A stretch of 34,435 nt of DNA from Thermoanaerobaculia bacterium (GTDB taxonomy: Bacteria > Acidobacteriota > Thermoanaerobaculia > Multivoradales > JAGPDF01), in contig JAGPDF010000050.1 of NCBI GenBank assembly GCA_018057705.1, forward strand, positions 1 to 34,435, given 5' to 3'. The notes under the pieces are model-generated. The model saw nothing but the letters and a program-made list of their open reading frames with translations. It made no database searches and was not told the origin of the DNA. The translations under genes and the position numbers were made by a program. Positions within the stretch are counted from its first letter, which is position 1. Every line of letters begins with the position of its first letter. Of this stretch, positions 9,092 through 16,713 are shown piece after piece.

Positions 9092-10356
9092 AGGGCGCGG
9101 CTCTCGCGGCGCGCGGCGAGGGCGAAGGGAACGACCGCGACGCCGGTGACGACGAGGCTCACGAGCAGGCCGGAGGTGAGACCGCGGGCGTCGCCGATCA
9201 TGCCGGTGACGAGCGGCCCCGGACCGACCCCGAGGAGGTTCAGGACCAGGAGGGCGAAGGCCACGAAGGTCGAGCGCGCCTGCACCGGCGCGAGCTCCTG
9301 GAAGGCCGAGAAGAGCGGTCCGAACCAGGCGGTCGTGCCGGCGCTGGTGAAGAACCAGCAGAGGTAGAACAGCGGCGTACCGGGAGCGACCGAGTAGAAG
9401 ACCCAGCCGACCGGGGTGAAGAAGGCGGTCATGGCGACCAGGCTCCAGATCCTGCCCCCCCGCCAGCGCCGGGCGCAGAAATCGCCGAAAGCACCGCCGG
9501 CGAGATTGCCGAGGAAGCCCGCCGCGACGGCGACGAGACCGGCGCGAAAGGCGGCGTCGGCGTAGGCGAAGCCGCGCTCCTGCACGAGCCAGGTCACGCT
9601 GTGGAGCGCGGCGCCGGAGCCGTAGCAGAGGAGCGATCCGCCGGCGAGCGCGAGCGCGAGCGCCGGACGCTGGACGAGTGCGCGCCCGAGATCGCGCAAC
9701 AGCTCGCCGACCGCCGGCCGGCGCTTCTGCTCGGCCGCCGAAGCGGCGGCGACCTTGCGGCGCTCTGGTTCGCGCAGGATCAGGAGAAGCGTGGTGGCGA
9801 GAATCCCGATGGCCCCGAGGACCCAGAACGAGACCCGCCAGCCGAAGCGCGGCGCGATGAGGCTCGAAGAGATGAGCGCGAGCGCCATGCCGAGCGGGAT
9901 GCCGGCGTAGTAGACGCCGATCGCGAGCCCCAGCCGGCGCACCGGGAAGGCGTCGCCGAGCATCGACAGCGCCGCCGGCGTCAGCGTCGCTTCGCCGATA
10001 CCGACGAAGATGCGCGGGATGGCGAGTTGGGCGAAGCTCCTCGCCCAACCGGAGAGCGCGGTCATCGCGCTCCACAGGACGACGCCGGCGGCGATCAGCG
10101 GGAAGCGGCGGTAGCGGTCGGCGGCGATGCCGAGGAAGAGTCCGACCAGGGTGTAGAAGAAGACGAAGCCGAAGCCGGCCAGCAGGCCGATCTGGGCGCG
10201 GGTCAAGCCGAGGTCGGCGATCAGCAGCGGCGCCAGGCTCGCGATCAGCATCCGGTCGACGAAGTTGAGGACGTTCAAGGCGGTGAGGAAGAGGAGCAGT
10301 CCCCAGGCGGCGCGGGAGACCTTGCCGGCGGGATCGTCGGGCTGGCGGGAGGACAT
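9079..10356 (-). CDS. MFS transporter (spinster-like)
   Basis: Inner-membrane protein of 425 residues, with hydrophobic segments consistent with 12 helices. The first is AAWGLLLFLTALNVLNFVDR, where NFVDR after helix 1 is characteristic of the spinster/anion-cation symporter branch. The MFS signature GIAADRYRRFP follows helix 2, and a conserved IFVGIGEATLTPAALS block follows. It should move a small organic acid or hydrophobic metabolite by proton-coupled symport or antiport; substrate unknown. GAGGAGT precedes the ATG, and only 14 bases separate it from the stop of the alpha/beta hydrolase upstream, so it is the last gene of the TetR-led unit. Its place next to hydrolases, ligase and thiolase suggests inner-membrane import of the released acid. 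Confidence 0.9.
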   Translation of the reverse strand: MSSRQPDDPAGKVSRAAWGLLLFLTALNVLNFVDRMLIASLAPLLIADLGLTRAQIGLLAGFGFVFFYTLVGLFLGIAADRYRRFPLIAAGVVLWSAMTALSGWARSFAQLAIPRIFVGIGEATLTPAALSMLGDAFPVRRLGLAIGVYYAGIPLGMALALISSSLIAPRFGWRVSFWVLGAIGILATTLLLILREPERRKVAAASAAEQKRRPAVGELLRDLGRALVQRPALALALAGGSLLCYGSGAALHSVTWLVQERGFAYADAAFRAGLVAVAAGFLGNLAGGAFGDFCARRWRGGRIWSLVAMTAFFTPVGWVFYSVAPGTPLFYLCWFFTSAGTTAWFGPLFSAFQELAPVQARSTFVAFALLVLNLLGVGPGPLVTGMIGDARGLTSGLLVSLVVTGVAVVPFALAARRESRALPAA

Positions 10357-10370
10357 CGGATCGGGACTCC

Positions 10371-11237
10371 TCAGGCGTTGGGGTCGCGCCCGGCGAGGAA
10401 GCGCCGCAGGCGGGGAAAGAAGAGCTCGCGGCGCTCGAGGTAGACGACGTGCCCGGCCTCGGGGAGGAGCTCGTAGCGGCTGTTGGGGAAGATCGTGGCG
10501 AGCTTCGCCTGGGCCCAGAGCGGGATGCAGCGGTCCTGTTCGCCGGCGAGGATGAGGGTCGGCGTGCGGACGGCGCGATATTCGTCGAGGCGCGCCTCGA
10601 GGCCAGCGAAGAACGGGTTCTGCGCCTCGGTGAGGCGCACCAGGCTGTGGATGCGCCCGATGTAGCGCTCTTCGAAGCGCTGGCGCATGCCTTCGAACTG
10701 CGCCGGATCGATGGTGCGGAGAAAGCGCTCGCCGAAGATCTTCTCGTACATGTACTGCGTGTAGAGCGGAAAGAGCTCCGGCCCGCCGGCGTAGAAGCGC
10801 AGCGAGATCGCCTGGTAGAGCTCGAACAGGCGTTCGTTCGAGAGCAGAATCCCCGAGACGGTGAGGGTGTGCAGGCGTTCCTGGTAGAGCCGGGCGAACT
10901 CGAGCGCCACGAAGCCGCCGTAGGAGACCCCCATCGCGTGCACGCGCTCGATGCCCACTTCGTCGAGGATGGCTCCGAGCTCGCCGGCAAGTTGCGGCAT
11001 CGTGACCGGTTCGTCGGGACAGGCGGAAGCGCCCTGCCCGATGTAGTCGAACAGCAGCACGTCGTAGCCCGCGAGGTCTTCGATGAACGGATACCAGGCG
11101 CGGGTGTGCATGGCGAGGCCGTTCAGCAGGCAGACCACTTCGCGGTCGCCGGTGCCGTGGAGCTCCCACCAGATCCGGTGCTGCGGACGCAGCGGGTCGG
11201 GAAGGTAGCCGCTGCGGTACGGAGTGACTTCGGCCAT
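10371..11237 (-). CDS. Alpha/beta hydrolase
   Basis: Protein of 288 residues with the alpha/beta hydrolase fold and no signal peptide, so cytoplasmic. The likely triad is S105 in GVSYGG, D235 in AGEQDR and H263 in EAGHVVYLE. The oxyanion region reads CLLNGLAMHTRAW, with Asn-Gly in place of the usual His-Gly; FDYIGQGASACP follows. That pattern recalls the RhlA-like branch that handles 3-hydroxyacyl groups, but I would not assign that function from motifs alone. Ester or thioester hydrolysis is the default expectation. The gene lies between thiolase and MFS genes in a co-directional unit, with a 39-bp gap to the thiolase stop. It is one of three hydrolases in this unit. Confidence 0.87.
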   Translation of the reverse strand: MAEVTPYRSGYLPDPLRPQHRIWWELHGTGDREVVCLLNGLAMHTRAWYPFIEDLAGYDVLLFDYIGQGASACPDEPVTMPQLAGELGAILDEVGIERVHAMGVSYGGFVALEFARLYQERLHTLTVSGILLSNERLFELYQAISLRFYAGGPELFPLYTQYMYEKIFGERFLRTIDPAQFEGMRQRFEERYIGRIHSLVRLTEAQNPFFAGLEARLDEYRAVRTPTLILAGEQDRCIPLWAQAKLATIFPNSRYELLPEAGHVVYLERRELFFPRLRRFLAGRDPNA

Positions 11238-11276
11238 CGGGCTCCTCGGTAGCTTCTCGCGCTCTGCGAGCGCCGG

Positions 11277-12479
11277 TCAGTCGCGCGTCAGGACGGTGCA
11301 GACCGTGGCACAGATCGGTCCGCCGATGTTGAACGTGGCGGCGACGCGTGCGTCGCGCCGCTGCAGGGGGGCCGGAGCGCGGCCGAGGAGCTGGCGGAAG
11401 CTCCAGCCGAGCATCGCGACGCCGGTGGCTCCGATCGGATGCCCCTTCGCGAGAAGCCCCCCGGAGGTGTTGATTGCGCAATCGCCGTCCACCGCGGCGC
11501 GGCCCTCGGCCCAGAAGCGGGCTCCGGCGCCGGGCTCCGCGAGGCCGAGCACCTCGACGCCGATGGCACCCATCACCGAAAAGCAGTCATGAACCTCGGC
11601 GACGTCGAGGTCGGCCGGGCCGACCTTCGCCATGGCGAGCGCCTGGCGCATCGCCGATCGCGCTCCCGCGGGACGCAGGACGTCGCGTCCGGCCTTGCGC
11701 AGCGGATCGGTAGCCTGCGCCCAGCCCGCGAGACGTACCGCGCCGGCGCGCGCCACGCCGAGCCGGGAGAGCCCCTCTTCGGTGGCCAGAATGAGCGCGG
11801 CATAGCCGTCGGTGATCTGCGAACAGTCGTAGGTCTTGAGCGGCAGGCCGGGGACGATGTAGCGGTTGGGGCCGGCGATCGTCATCGCCTGCTCGAGGGT
11901 GAGCTCCACGCCGCGCATCTGGGCATCCGGATTGTGTTGCGCATGGGCGTACTCGGCGACCGCAATTCGCGCCAGATCCTCTTCCGAGACGCCGAAGGTC
12001 AGCATGTACTCGGTCATGACTTCCGCGAAGAGGTGCGGAAAGACGTAGGTCTTGCCGGCCCGTTCGTCGGGATGGGAGAAGTAGCCCAGCACCTCGCCGA
12101 CCCGCGCGCCGTCGACTTTGCCGTCGTCGCCGCGCATCTTCTCGTAGCCGATGGCGATGCCGACCTCTCCCTCGCCGAGCGCGAGCTTCCGGGCGACCGC
12201 GAGCACTGCCTGGCCGCCGGAGGCACAGGCGTTCTCGACCGCCTCGATCGGCTTTCCGGCGAGGCCGGGAATTTCTGCGACCAGGCCGGCGAGCAGGCCC
12301 TGGCGGTTCAGCGTGAAGTTGCAGGCGGCAGCAACCGAGGCGACGTCGATCAGCGCGGCATCGGCGGCGATCTCGTCGCAAACGCCGAGGACGGCCGACT
12401 CGAGAATCTCCGGCACCGTGAGCGCTCCGAGCTTGCCGAAGCGGGACTGGTGATAGGCCGCGAGGTAGAGCGGTTTCAT
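11277..12479 (-). CDS. Thiolase-family acyl-CoA acetyltransferase
   Basis: Protein of 400 residues, the normal length for thiolases. The nucleophilic cysteine is C85 in ENACASGGQ, and the later motifs are VHDCFSVMGAIGVE (H297), NTSGGLLAKGHPIGATG (H347) and a C-terminal FNIGGPICATVC. The C-terminal motif is GGPIC rather than the classical CxG loop, which places it with SCP2-type or thiolase-like proteins used in side-chain and branched acyl degradation. The expected reaction is CoA-dependent cleavage of a 3-ketoacyl-CoA. I chose the ATG at 12479, whose ATGA overlaps the stop of the upstream hydrolase; an upstream in-frame ATG would add 18 basic residues of no thiolase character. The gene is translationally coupled within the TetR-led unit. 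Confidence 0.9.
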   Translation of the reverse strand: MKPLYLAAYHQSRFGKLGALTVPEILESAVLGVCDEIAADAALIDVASVAAACNFTLNRQGLLAGLVAEIPGLAGKPIEAVENACASGGQAVLAVARKLALGEGEVGIAIGYEKMRGDDGKVDGARVGEVLGYFSHPDERAGKTYVFPHLFAEVMTEYMLTFGVSEEDLARIAVAEYAHAQHNPDAQMRGVELTLEQAMTIAGPNRYIVPGLPLKTYDCSQITDGYAALILATEEGLSRLGVARAGAVRLAGWAQATDPLRKAGRDVLRPAGARSAMRQALAMAKVGPADLDVAEVHDCFSVMGAIGVEVLGLAEPGAGARFWAEGRAAVDGDCAINTSGGLLAKGHPIGATGVAMLGWSFRQLLGRAPAPLQRRDARVAATFNIGGPICATVCTVLTRD

Positions 12480-13291
12480 CTCTTTCGTCCTTCCGTTTCG
12501 TCGAGGAAATCGAGACAGGCGCTGGCGACCCAATCGGGGTCTTCGACCACCAGGGCGTGGCCCGAGGTTGGATGCACGGCGACCGCCGCGCCGATCGCCG
12601 CGGCGAGCGCACGCGCCCGGTCTTCGTCCATGATCCGGTCGTCGGCAGCGAGCAGCGCGAGGGCCCGGCCGCGGACCCTGTGCAGGCGCGCAGAGAGGTC
12701 GAACCCTTCGAGCGCCGCGAGCAGCCGGTCGACACCTTCGAACCAGGCCCGCGGCAGCTGATCGGTCTGGGCGCGGCGGGCGGCGAGCGTCGCCGCCTCG
12801 GCGCGACGGTAGCCGGCGGAGTAGACGCTCTCGACGAGCAGGTCGTAGAACAGCGCCTGGTCGCCGCCTTCGAGACGGCGCGCGAGCACAGCCCGCATTT
12901 CGTCGCTGCCGCGGCGGAACTCGGGCGTCTCGCGATCCATGGCGGTGATCACCACCAGGGAGCGCACTCTCTCCGGCCGGCTGGCGGTGAGCTCGAGCGC
13001 CACCTCGGCGCCGAACGAGGCGCCGATGAGATGCGCCGACTCCCAGCCCAGCCGGTCGAGCAACGCTTCGACGTCGGCGGCGTGCCCGGCAAGGTCGGAC
13101 GGCATGACATCGGCGGCGGACGGTGGCGACAGCAGTTGGCCGCGAAAATCGAAGCGCAGGAGGCGATAGCGCGCCCGCAGGGGCGCCGCGACCGCCTCCC
13201 AGGACGGAAAGGTCATCATTCCGCCGTTGAGCAGGACGACAGGCGGACCTTCGCCCTCGATGCGATGCGTCAGTACCTGGGATCCGGTCAT
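12476..13291 (-). CDS. Alpha/beta hydrolase
   Basis: Protein of 271 residues, cytoplasmic, alpha/beta hydrolase fold. The triad is probably S92 in IGASFGAE, D217 or D218 in LAADDR, and H245 in TSGHALVVEDP. The oxyanion segment is VVLLNGGMMTFPSW, again Asn-Gly instead of His-Gly, as in the hydrolase at 10371-11237, and FDFRGQLLSPP follows. An ester, lactone or C-C bond hydrolase is possible; substrate unknown. Both ends overlap neighbours by four bases (ATGA): its start with the stop of the acyl-CoA ligase, and its stop with the start of the thiolase. This points to tight co-translation and a shared pathway. Confidence 0.88.
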   Translation of the reverse strand: MTGSQVLTHRIEGEGPPVVLLNGGMMTFPSWEAVAAPLRARYRLLRFDFRGQLLSPPSAADVMPSDLAGHAADVEALLDRLGWESAHLIGASFGAEVALELTASRPERVRSLVVITAMDRETPEFRRGSDEMRAVLARRLEGGDQALFYDLLVESVYSAGYRRAEAATLAARRAQTDQLPRAWFEGVDRLLAALEGFDLSARLHRVRGRALALLAADDRIMDEDRARALAAAIGAAVAVHPTSGHALVVEDPDWVASACLDFLDETEGRKR

Positions 13292-14901
13292 TCGTGAATC
13301 TTGTCGCGATCGGCGGGTGAATGGCTCGCTTTGTCGGAGAGGTAGCGCGCCCGGAGCTTGCCTTTGATCACCTTGCCATAGGCGGTGCGCGGCAGTTCCG
13401 GGAGCTGGACGATCTCCTTCGGCAGTTTGAAGCGCGCCAGGCGCGCCCCGACGAATTCGAGGAGCGACGGGAGCAAAGCACTCCCGGAGCCATCGGAGCC
13501 ACCGGAGCCGGCGGCGCCGGCGGGAGCGAGCGGCACGACGAAGGCGACTCCGACCTCGCCCCAGGTCGGATCCTCGACGCCGACGACCGCGGCATCGCGC
13601 ACGCCCGGGTGCTGCAGCAGCACCGCTTCGATCTCGGCCGGGAAGATGTTGACGCCGCCGCTGATGATCATCTCCTTGGCGCGGCCGGCGATCGTGAAGA
13701 AGCCCTCGTCGTCGCGACGTGCGAGGTCGCCGGAGCGGAACCAGCCGTCGGCGCCATAGGCCGCCGCAGTCGCTTCGGGGTTCCTCCAGTAGCCGAGCGA
13801 CACGTGGGGACCGCGGAACCAGAGCTCGCCCACCTCGCCGGTCGGGACATCGTGGCCGTCCGGGCCGACCAGACGGACCTCGGTGTGCATCATCGCCTTG
13901 CCGATCGAACCCAGTTTGCGGACCGAGTCCGCGATCGTCATGGCGAAGCAGTTGACGCCGACCTCGGTCATTCCGAAACCCTGCTTGAAGGCGAGGCCCC
14001 GCCGCTGGTAGAGCTCGGCGATCCAGGTCGGGAGAGGCGCGCCGCCCGAGTAGAGGCAGCGCACCGAGGAGAGGTCGGCGGCGGCGAACTCCGGCGCCTC
14101 GGCCAGGAGCTTCCAGATCGTCGGCACGCCGAGGATCACCGTGCAGCGCTCCCGTTCGACCGTGCTCCAGATCTCGGCCGGGTCGAAGTCGCGATGCAGG
14201 ACGATCGTGCCGCCGATGGTCATGATCGGCACCAGGAAGGCGAACAGGCCGCCCGCGTGGTAGAGCGGGGTGAAGATCGGCGAGACGTCGGTGGCGGTGA
14301 GCTGCCACGAGGCAACGGTGTTGTAGCCGTTCCAGGCCACCTGCCGGTGCGGGATCATCACGCCCTTCGGGCGGCCCGTCGTTCCCGAGGTGTAGAGGAG
14401 ACAGTAGAGGTCCTCGGGCGTGCGCCGCGCCGGAAGGAAACCGGCTGGGTTCGCCGCGGCGGCGAGCTCGGCGAACGGCCGGTCTCCGGGGGCGAGCGGT
14501 GCATCGAGCGCGATCCAGGTCGCGACCGCCGCCGCTTCGGGCAGCGCACGCAGCGACTCGACGAGCGTCGCGAACTCGCCGCCGTAGACCACCATTCGTG
14601 CCCCGCTGTCGGCGAGGATCGGCGCGATCTCGTGCGCGGTGAGCCGCGTGCCGAGGGGCACGAGGACGCAGGCCCCCTTGCCGGCGGCGAAGAAGAGGTC
14701 GAGGAACTCGACCCGATTGTGGGCGAGGAGCGCTACGCGGTCGTCCGGAGCGGCACCGAGCTCCCGGAGGACGAGCGCGGCGCGCCGCGCCCGCTCCTCG
14801 AGCTCGCGATAGGACAGGCGCAGCGGTGGATCGACGACCACCAACGCCGGCGCGTCGGGGGTGAGCCGGGCGCGCTCGCCGAGCACATCGGCGGAGATCA
14901 T
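13288..14901 (-). CDS. AMP-dependent acyl-CoA ligase
   Basis: Protein of 537 residues in the ANL superfamily. It would activate a carboxylic acid with ATP to the acyl-adenylate, then to the acyl-CoA. Motifs in order: phosphate-binding loop YTSGTTGRPKG (170-180), PLYHAGG, QGFGMTE (307-313), GWFRSGDLARRD with hinge GRAKEMIISGG, and the C-terminal PRTAYGKVIKGKLR with catalytic K510. No ketoacyl synthase or carrier domain is attached, so this is a stand-alone ligase. Near residues 462-474 there is a short Gly/Ser-rich insert encoded by an imperfect GGAGCC-type repeat, probably a slippage-derived loop. The ATG overlaps the upstream hydrolase stop by four bases, and its own stop overlaps the next hydrolase by four. 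Substrate not predictable from sequence; medium-chain, hydroxylated or aromatic acids are all possible. Confidence 0.93.
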   Translation of the reverse strand: MISADVLGERARLTPDAPALVVVDPPLRLSYRELEERARRAALVLRELGAAPDDRVALLAHNRVEFLDLFFAAGKGACVLVPLGTRLTAHEIAPILADSGARMVVYGGEFATLVESLRALPEAAAVATWIALDAPLAPGDRPFAELAAAANPAGFLPARRTPEDLYCLLYTSGTTGRPKGVMIPHRQVAWNGYNTVASWQLTATDVSPIFTPLYHAGGLFAFLVPIMTIGGTIVLHRDFDPAEIWSTVERERCTVILGVPTIWKLLAEAPEFAAADLSSVRCLYSGGAPLPTWIAELYQRRGLAFKQGFGMTEVGVNCFAMTIADSVRKLGSIGKAMMHTEVRLVGPDGHDVPTGEVGELWFRGPHVSLGYWRNPEATAAAYGADGWFRSGDLARRDDEGFFTIAGRAKEMIISGGVNIFPAEIEAVLLQHPGVRDAAVVGVEDPTWGEVGVAFVVPLAPAGAAGSGGSDGSGSALLPSLLEFVGARLARFKLPKEIVQLPELPRTAYGKVIKGKLRARYLSDKASHSPADRDKIHE

Positions 14902-15896
14902 TCCCGCGGGCTCGTGGCGCCGCCTGGAGCGGGCGCGCCGATGGGTGCTACCGGAGCGGGGAGCGGCGCCGCGAGGAGCTTGTCGAGCGCAGCGACGAAA
15001 GCCGGCGCGCATTCGAGCGCCGGAATGTGCCCGCAGTGCTCGAGAAGGGTCAGGCGGGCGGCGGGAAACTGCGCCAGCAACTGCTCGGCGTAGGAGGTCT
15101 TCATCAACTGGTCAGAGGCGCCCCAGAGGAGGTCGGCCGGAGTCTTCACCTCGCCGAGGCGGCCGATCAACATGTGCGCGACGAGACCCGGGATGTCGCG
15201 CATCATCCGGGCCGTCGGACCGGTAGGAGCCCGACGGACGAGGTCATCGAGCAACCAGTCGGGGAGCGGCGGAGCCGCCGGGTCGCGCAGCATCGCCATC
15301 AGCTGCGCGGCCTGCTCGCGGTTCTGCGGCAGCAGGGAGGGTCCACCCGGTGCGCCCGGCAGTGGCCCGCCGTTGACCAGCACGATCCGCTCGACACGCT
15401 CCGGGTGGCGCAGGGCGAGGAGAGTCGCGATCCACGCCCCCATGGAGTTGCCGACGACGATGGCCGGTCGCTCCGTGGTCACCGCGAGGAGCAGGCGCTC
15501 GGCGCCGGCGACGACCGTCGCCATCGGCAGGTCGCCGGTCGCGGGGGCGCTCTCGCCGTGCCCGGGCAGGTCCGGCACGACGACGCGGTAGCGCGTGACG
15601 AAGGCCGGCGCCACCTCGAACCAGCTCCCCCCCTGATTGCCGACGCCGTGCAGGAAGAGGAGCGGCTGCCCCTTGCCGTGGACGAGCGAGACCTGGCGAT
15701 CGGTCTCGCCACCCAGTACCAGCGGAGCGAATCCGCCGGCGACAAGGGCGTCGCGACGGTACTTCTCGAGCTTCTCGAGCGACGGTCCTTCGGTTTGCGC
15801 GAGGAGGGTGCCGGCAAGGAGGGCGGTGGCTCCGGCAGCTCCGAAGACACCCGCGACTCGAGCGACACAGGCGCCCGCACTGCGGCGGTCAGGCAT
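14898..15896 (-). CDS. Exported alpha/beta hydrolase
   Basis: Protein of 332 residues. The N-terminus has a basic MPDRR, a hydrophobic stretch to about residue 33 and LLAQ, which looks like a signal peptide or membrane anchor, so the enzyme should act in the periplasm. The hydrolase core follows: oxyanion FLHGVGNQGGSW (82-92), PDLPGHGESAP, nucleophile S151 in VVGNSMGAW, D262 in GASDQL, and H290 in HCGHIPALE. The C-terminal tail is Pro/Ala-rich. It is the only one of the three hydrolases in this unit with an export signal and with a standard His-Gly oxyanion motif. It could perform the first ester cleavage after uptake by the TonB receptor encoded two genes upstream. There is an 18-bp gap from the SDR stop. 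Confidence 0.87.
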   Translation of the reverse strand: MPDRRSAGACVARVAGVFGAAGATALLAGTLLAQTEGPSLEKLEKYRRDALVAGGFAPLVLGGETDRQVSLVHGKGQPLLFLHGVGNQGGSWFEVAPAFVTRYRVVVPDLPGHGESAPATGDLPMATVVAGAERLLLAVTTERPAIVVGNSMGAWIATLLALRHPERVERIVLVNGGPLPGAPGGPSLLPQNREQAAQLMAMLRDPAAPPLPDWLLDDLVRRAPTGPTARMMRDIPGLVAHMLIGRLGEVKTPADLLWGASDQLMKTSYAEQLLAQFPAARLTLLEHCGHIPALECAPAFVAALDKLLAAPLPAPVAPIGAPAPGGATSPRE

Positions 15897-15914
15897 AGTC
15901 CAGTCCCCCTCGCA

Positions 15915-16703
15915 TCATGTTCCGGTAACCAGCCCGCCGTCGACCGAAAGGACCGCGCCGGTGATGTAGGAGGCGGCGTCCGAGGCGAGCCAGAGATAGG
16001 CCTCGGCGATCTCCTCGGGACGTCCCATCCTGCCGAGCGGGGTGTGCCCGACCATGCCGTCGAGAACTTTCGGTGGCATGGCGGCGAGGATCTCGGTGGC
16101 GATGAATCCCGGCGCGACCGCGTTCACCCGGATGCCGTAGCGTCCGAGCTCGCGCGACCAGGTGCGGGTCATCGTGATGACGGCGCTCTTCGTCGCGGCG
16201 TAGTTGGTCTGGCCGAAGTTGCCGTAGAGACCGACGACTGAGGAGGCGTTGAGGATTGCACCCGCCCCCGCCCGTATCATGTGCGGCGCCGCGGCGCGGG
16301 CGCAGAGAAAGACGCCCTTGAAGTTGACGGCAACGACGGCGTCGAAGGCGTCGTCCTCCATGAGCGAGGCGACCGCGCCGTCCTTCCACTTCACGAGCTG
16401 AGCGTCGCGCACGATGCCGGCGTTGTTGACGAGAACGTCGTAACGCCCCCAACGCGCGACGACGGCGGCCGTGGCGGCCTCCACCGCCGCGCGATCGGTG
16501 ACGTCGACGCGCGCGACCATGGCCTCGCCGGCGCCGGCAGGGGCCGCGCTTGCGAGCTCCTCTTCGAGGCCGGGGAGATGGGCGACATCCCACGCCGCGA
16601 CGCGCGCACCTTCACGCGCGAAGCGGCGGGCGACCGCCAGGCCGATACCGGCCGCGGCGCCGGTGACGACGACGACGCGGCCGGAGAGTCCGGTTTCGAT
16701 CAT
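15915..16703 (-). CDS. Short-chain dehydrogenase/reductase (FabG-like)
   Basis: Protein of 262 residues, a classical SDR. Features seen: cofactor motif TGAAAGIG (14-21), D68-V69 in VDVTD, NNAG (93-96), N127, S155 in NASSV, Y168 and K172 in the YAATK motif, and the SVDGG C-terminus. All catalytic residues are intact. AAWDVAHL after the second strand places an Asp near the adenosine ribose, which usually favours NAD(H) over NADP(H). In this operon, with acyl-CoA ligase and thiolase, oxidation of a 3-hydroxyacyl-CoA or of an alcohol group is plausible. The stop of the TonB receptor unit lies only 10 bases away, and the exported hydrolase follows after 18 bases. Confidence 0.92.
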   Translation of the reverse strand: MIETGLSGRVVVVTGAAAGIGLAVARRFAREGARVAAWDVAHLPGLEEELASAAPAGAGEAMVARVDVTDRAAVEAATAAVVARWGRYDVLVNNAGIVRDAQLVKWKDGAVASLMEDDAFDAVVAVNFKGVFLCARAAAPHMIRAGAGAILNASSVVGLYGNFGQTNYAATKSAVITMTRTWSRELGRYGIRVNAVAPGFIATEILAAMPPKVLDGMVGHTPLGRMGRPEEIAEAYLWLASDAASYITGAVLSVDGGLVTGT

Positions 16704-16713
16704 CGGCCCGGGC

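Noticed and set aside
13440-13530. GGAGCC-type tandem repeat in the ligase gene as a phase-variation tract.
   Set aside because: The units are imperfect and in multiples of three, so changes would not shift the frame; more likely a flexible Gly/Ser loop.
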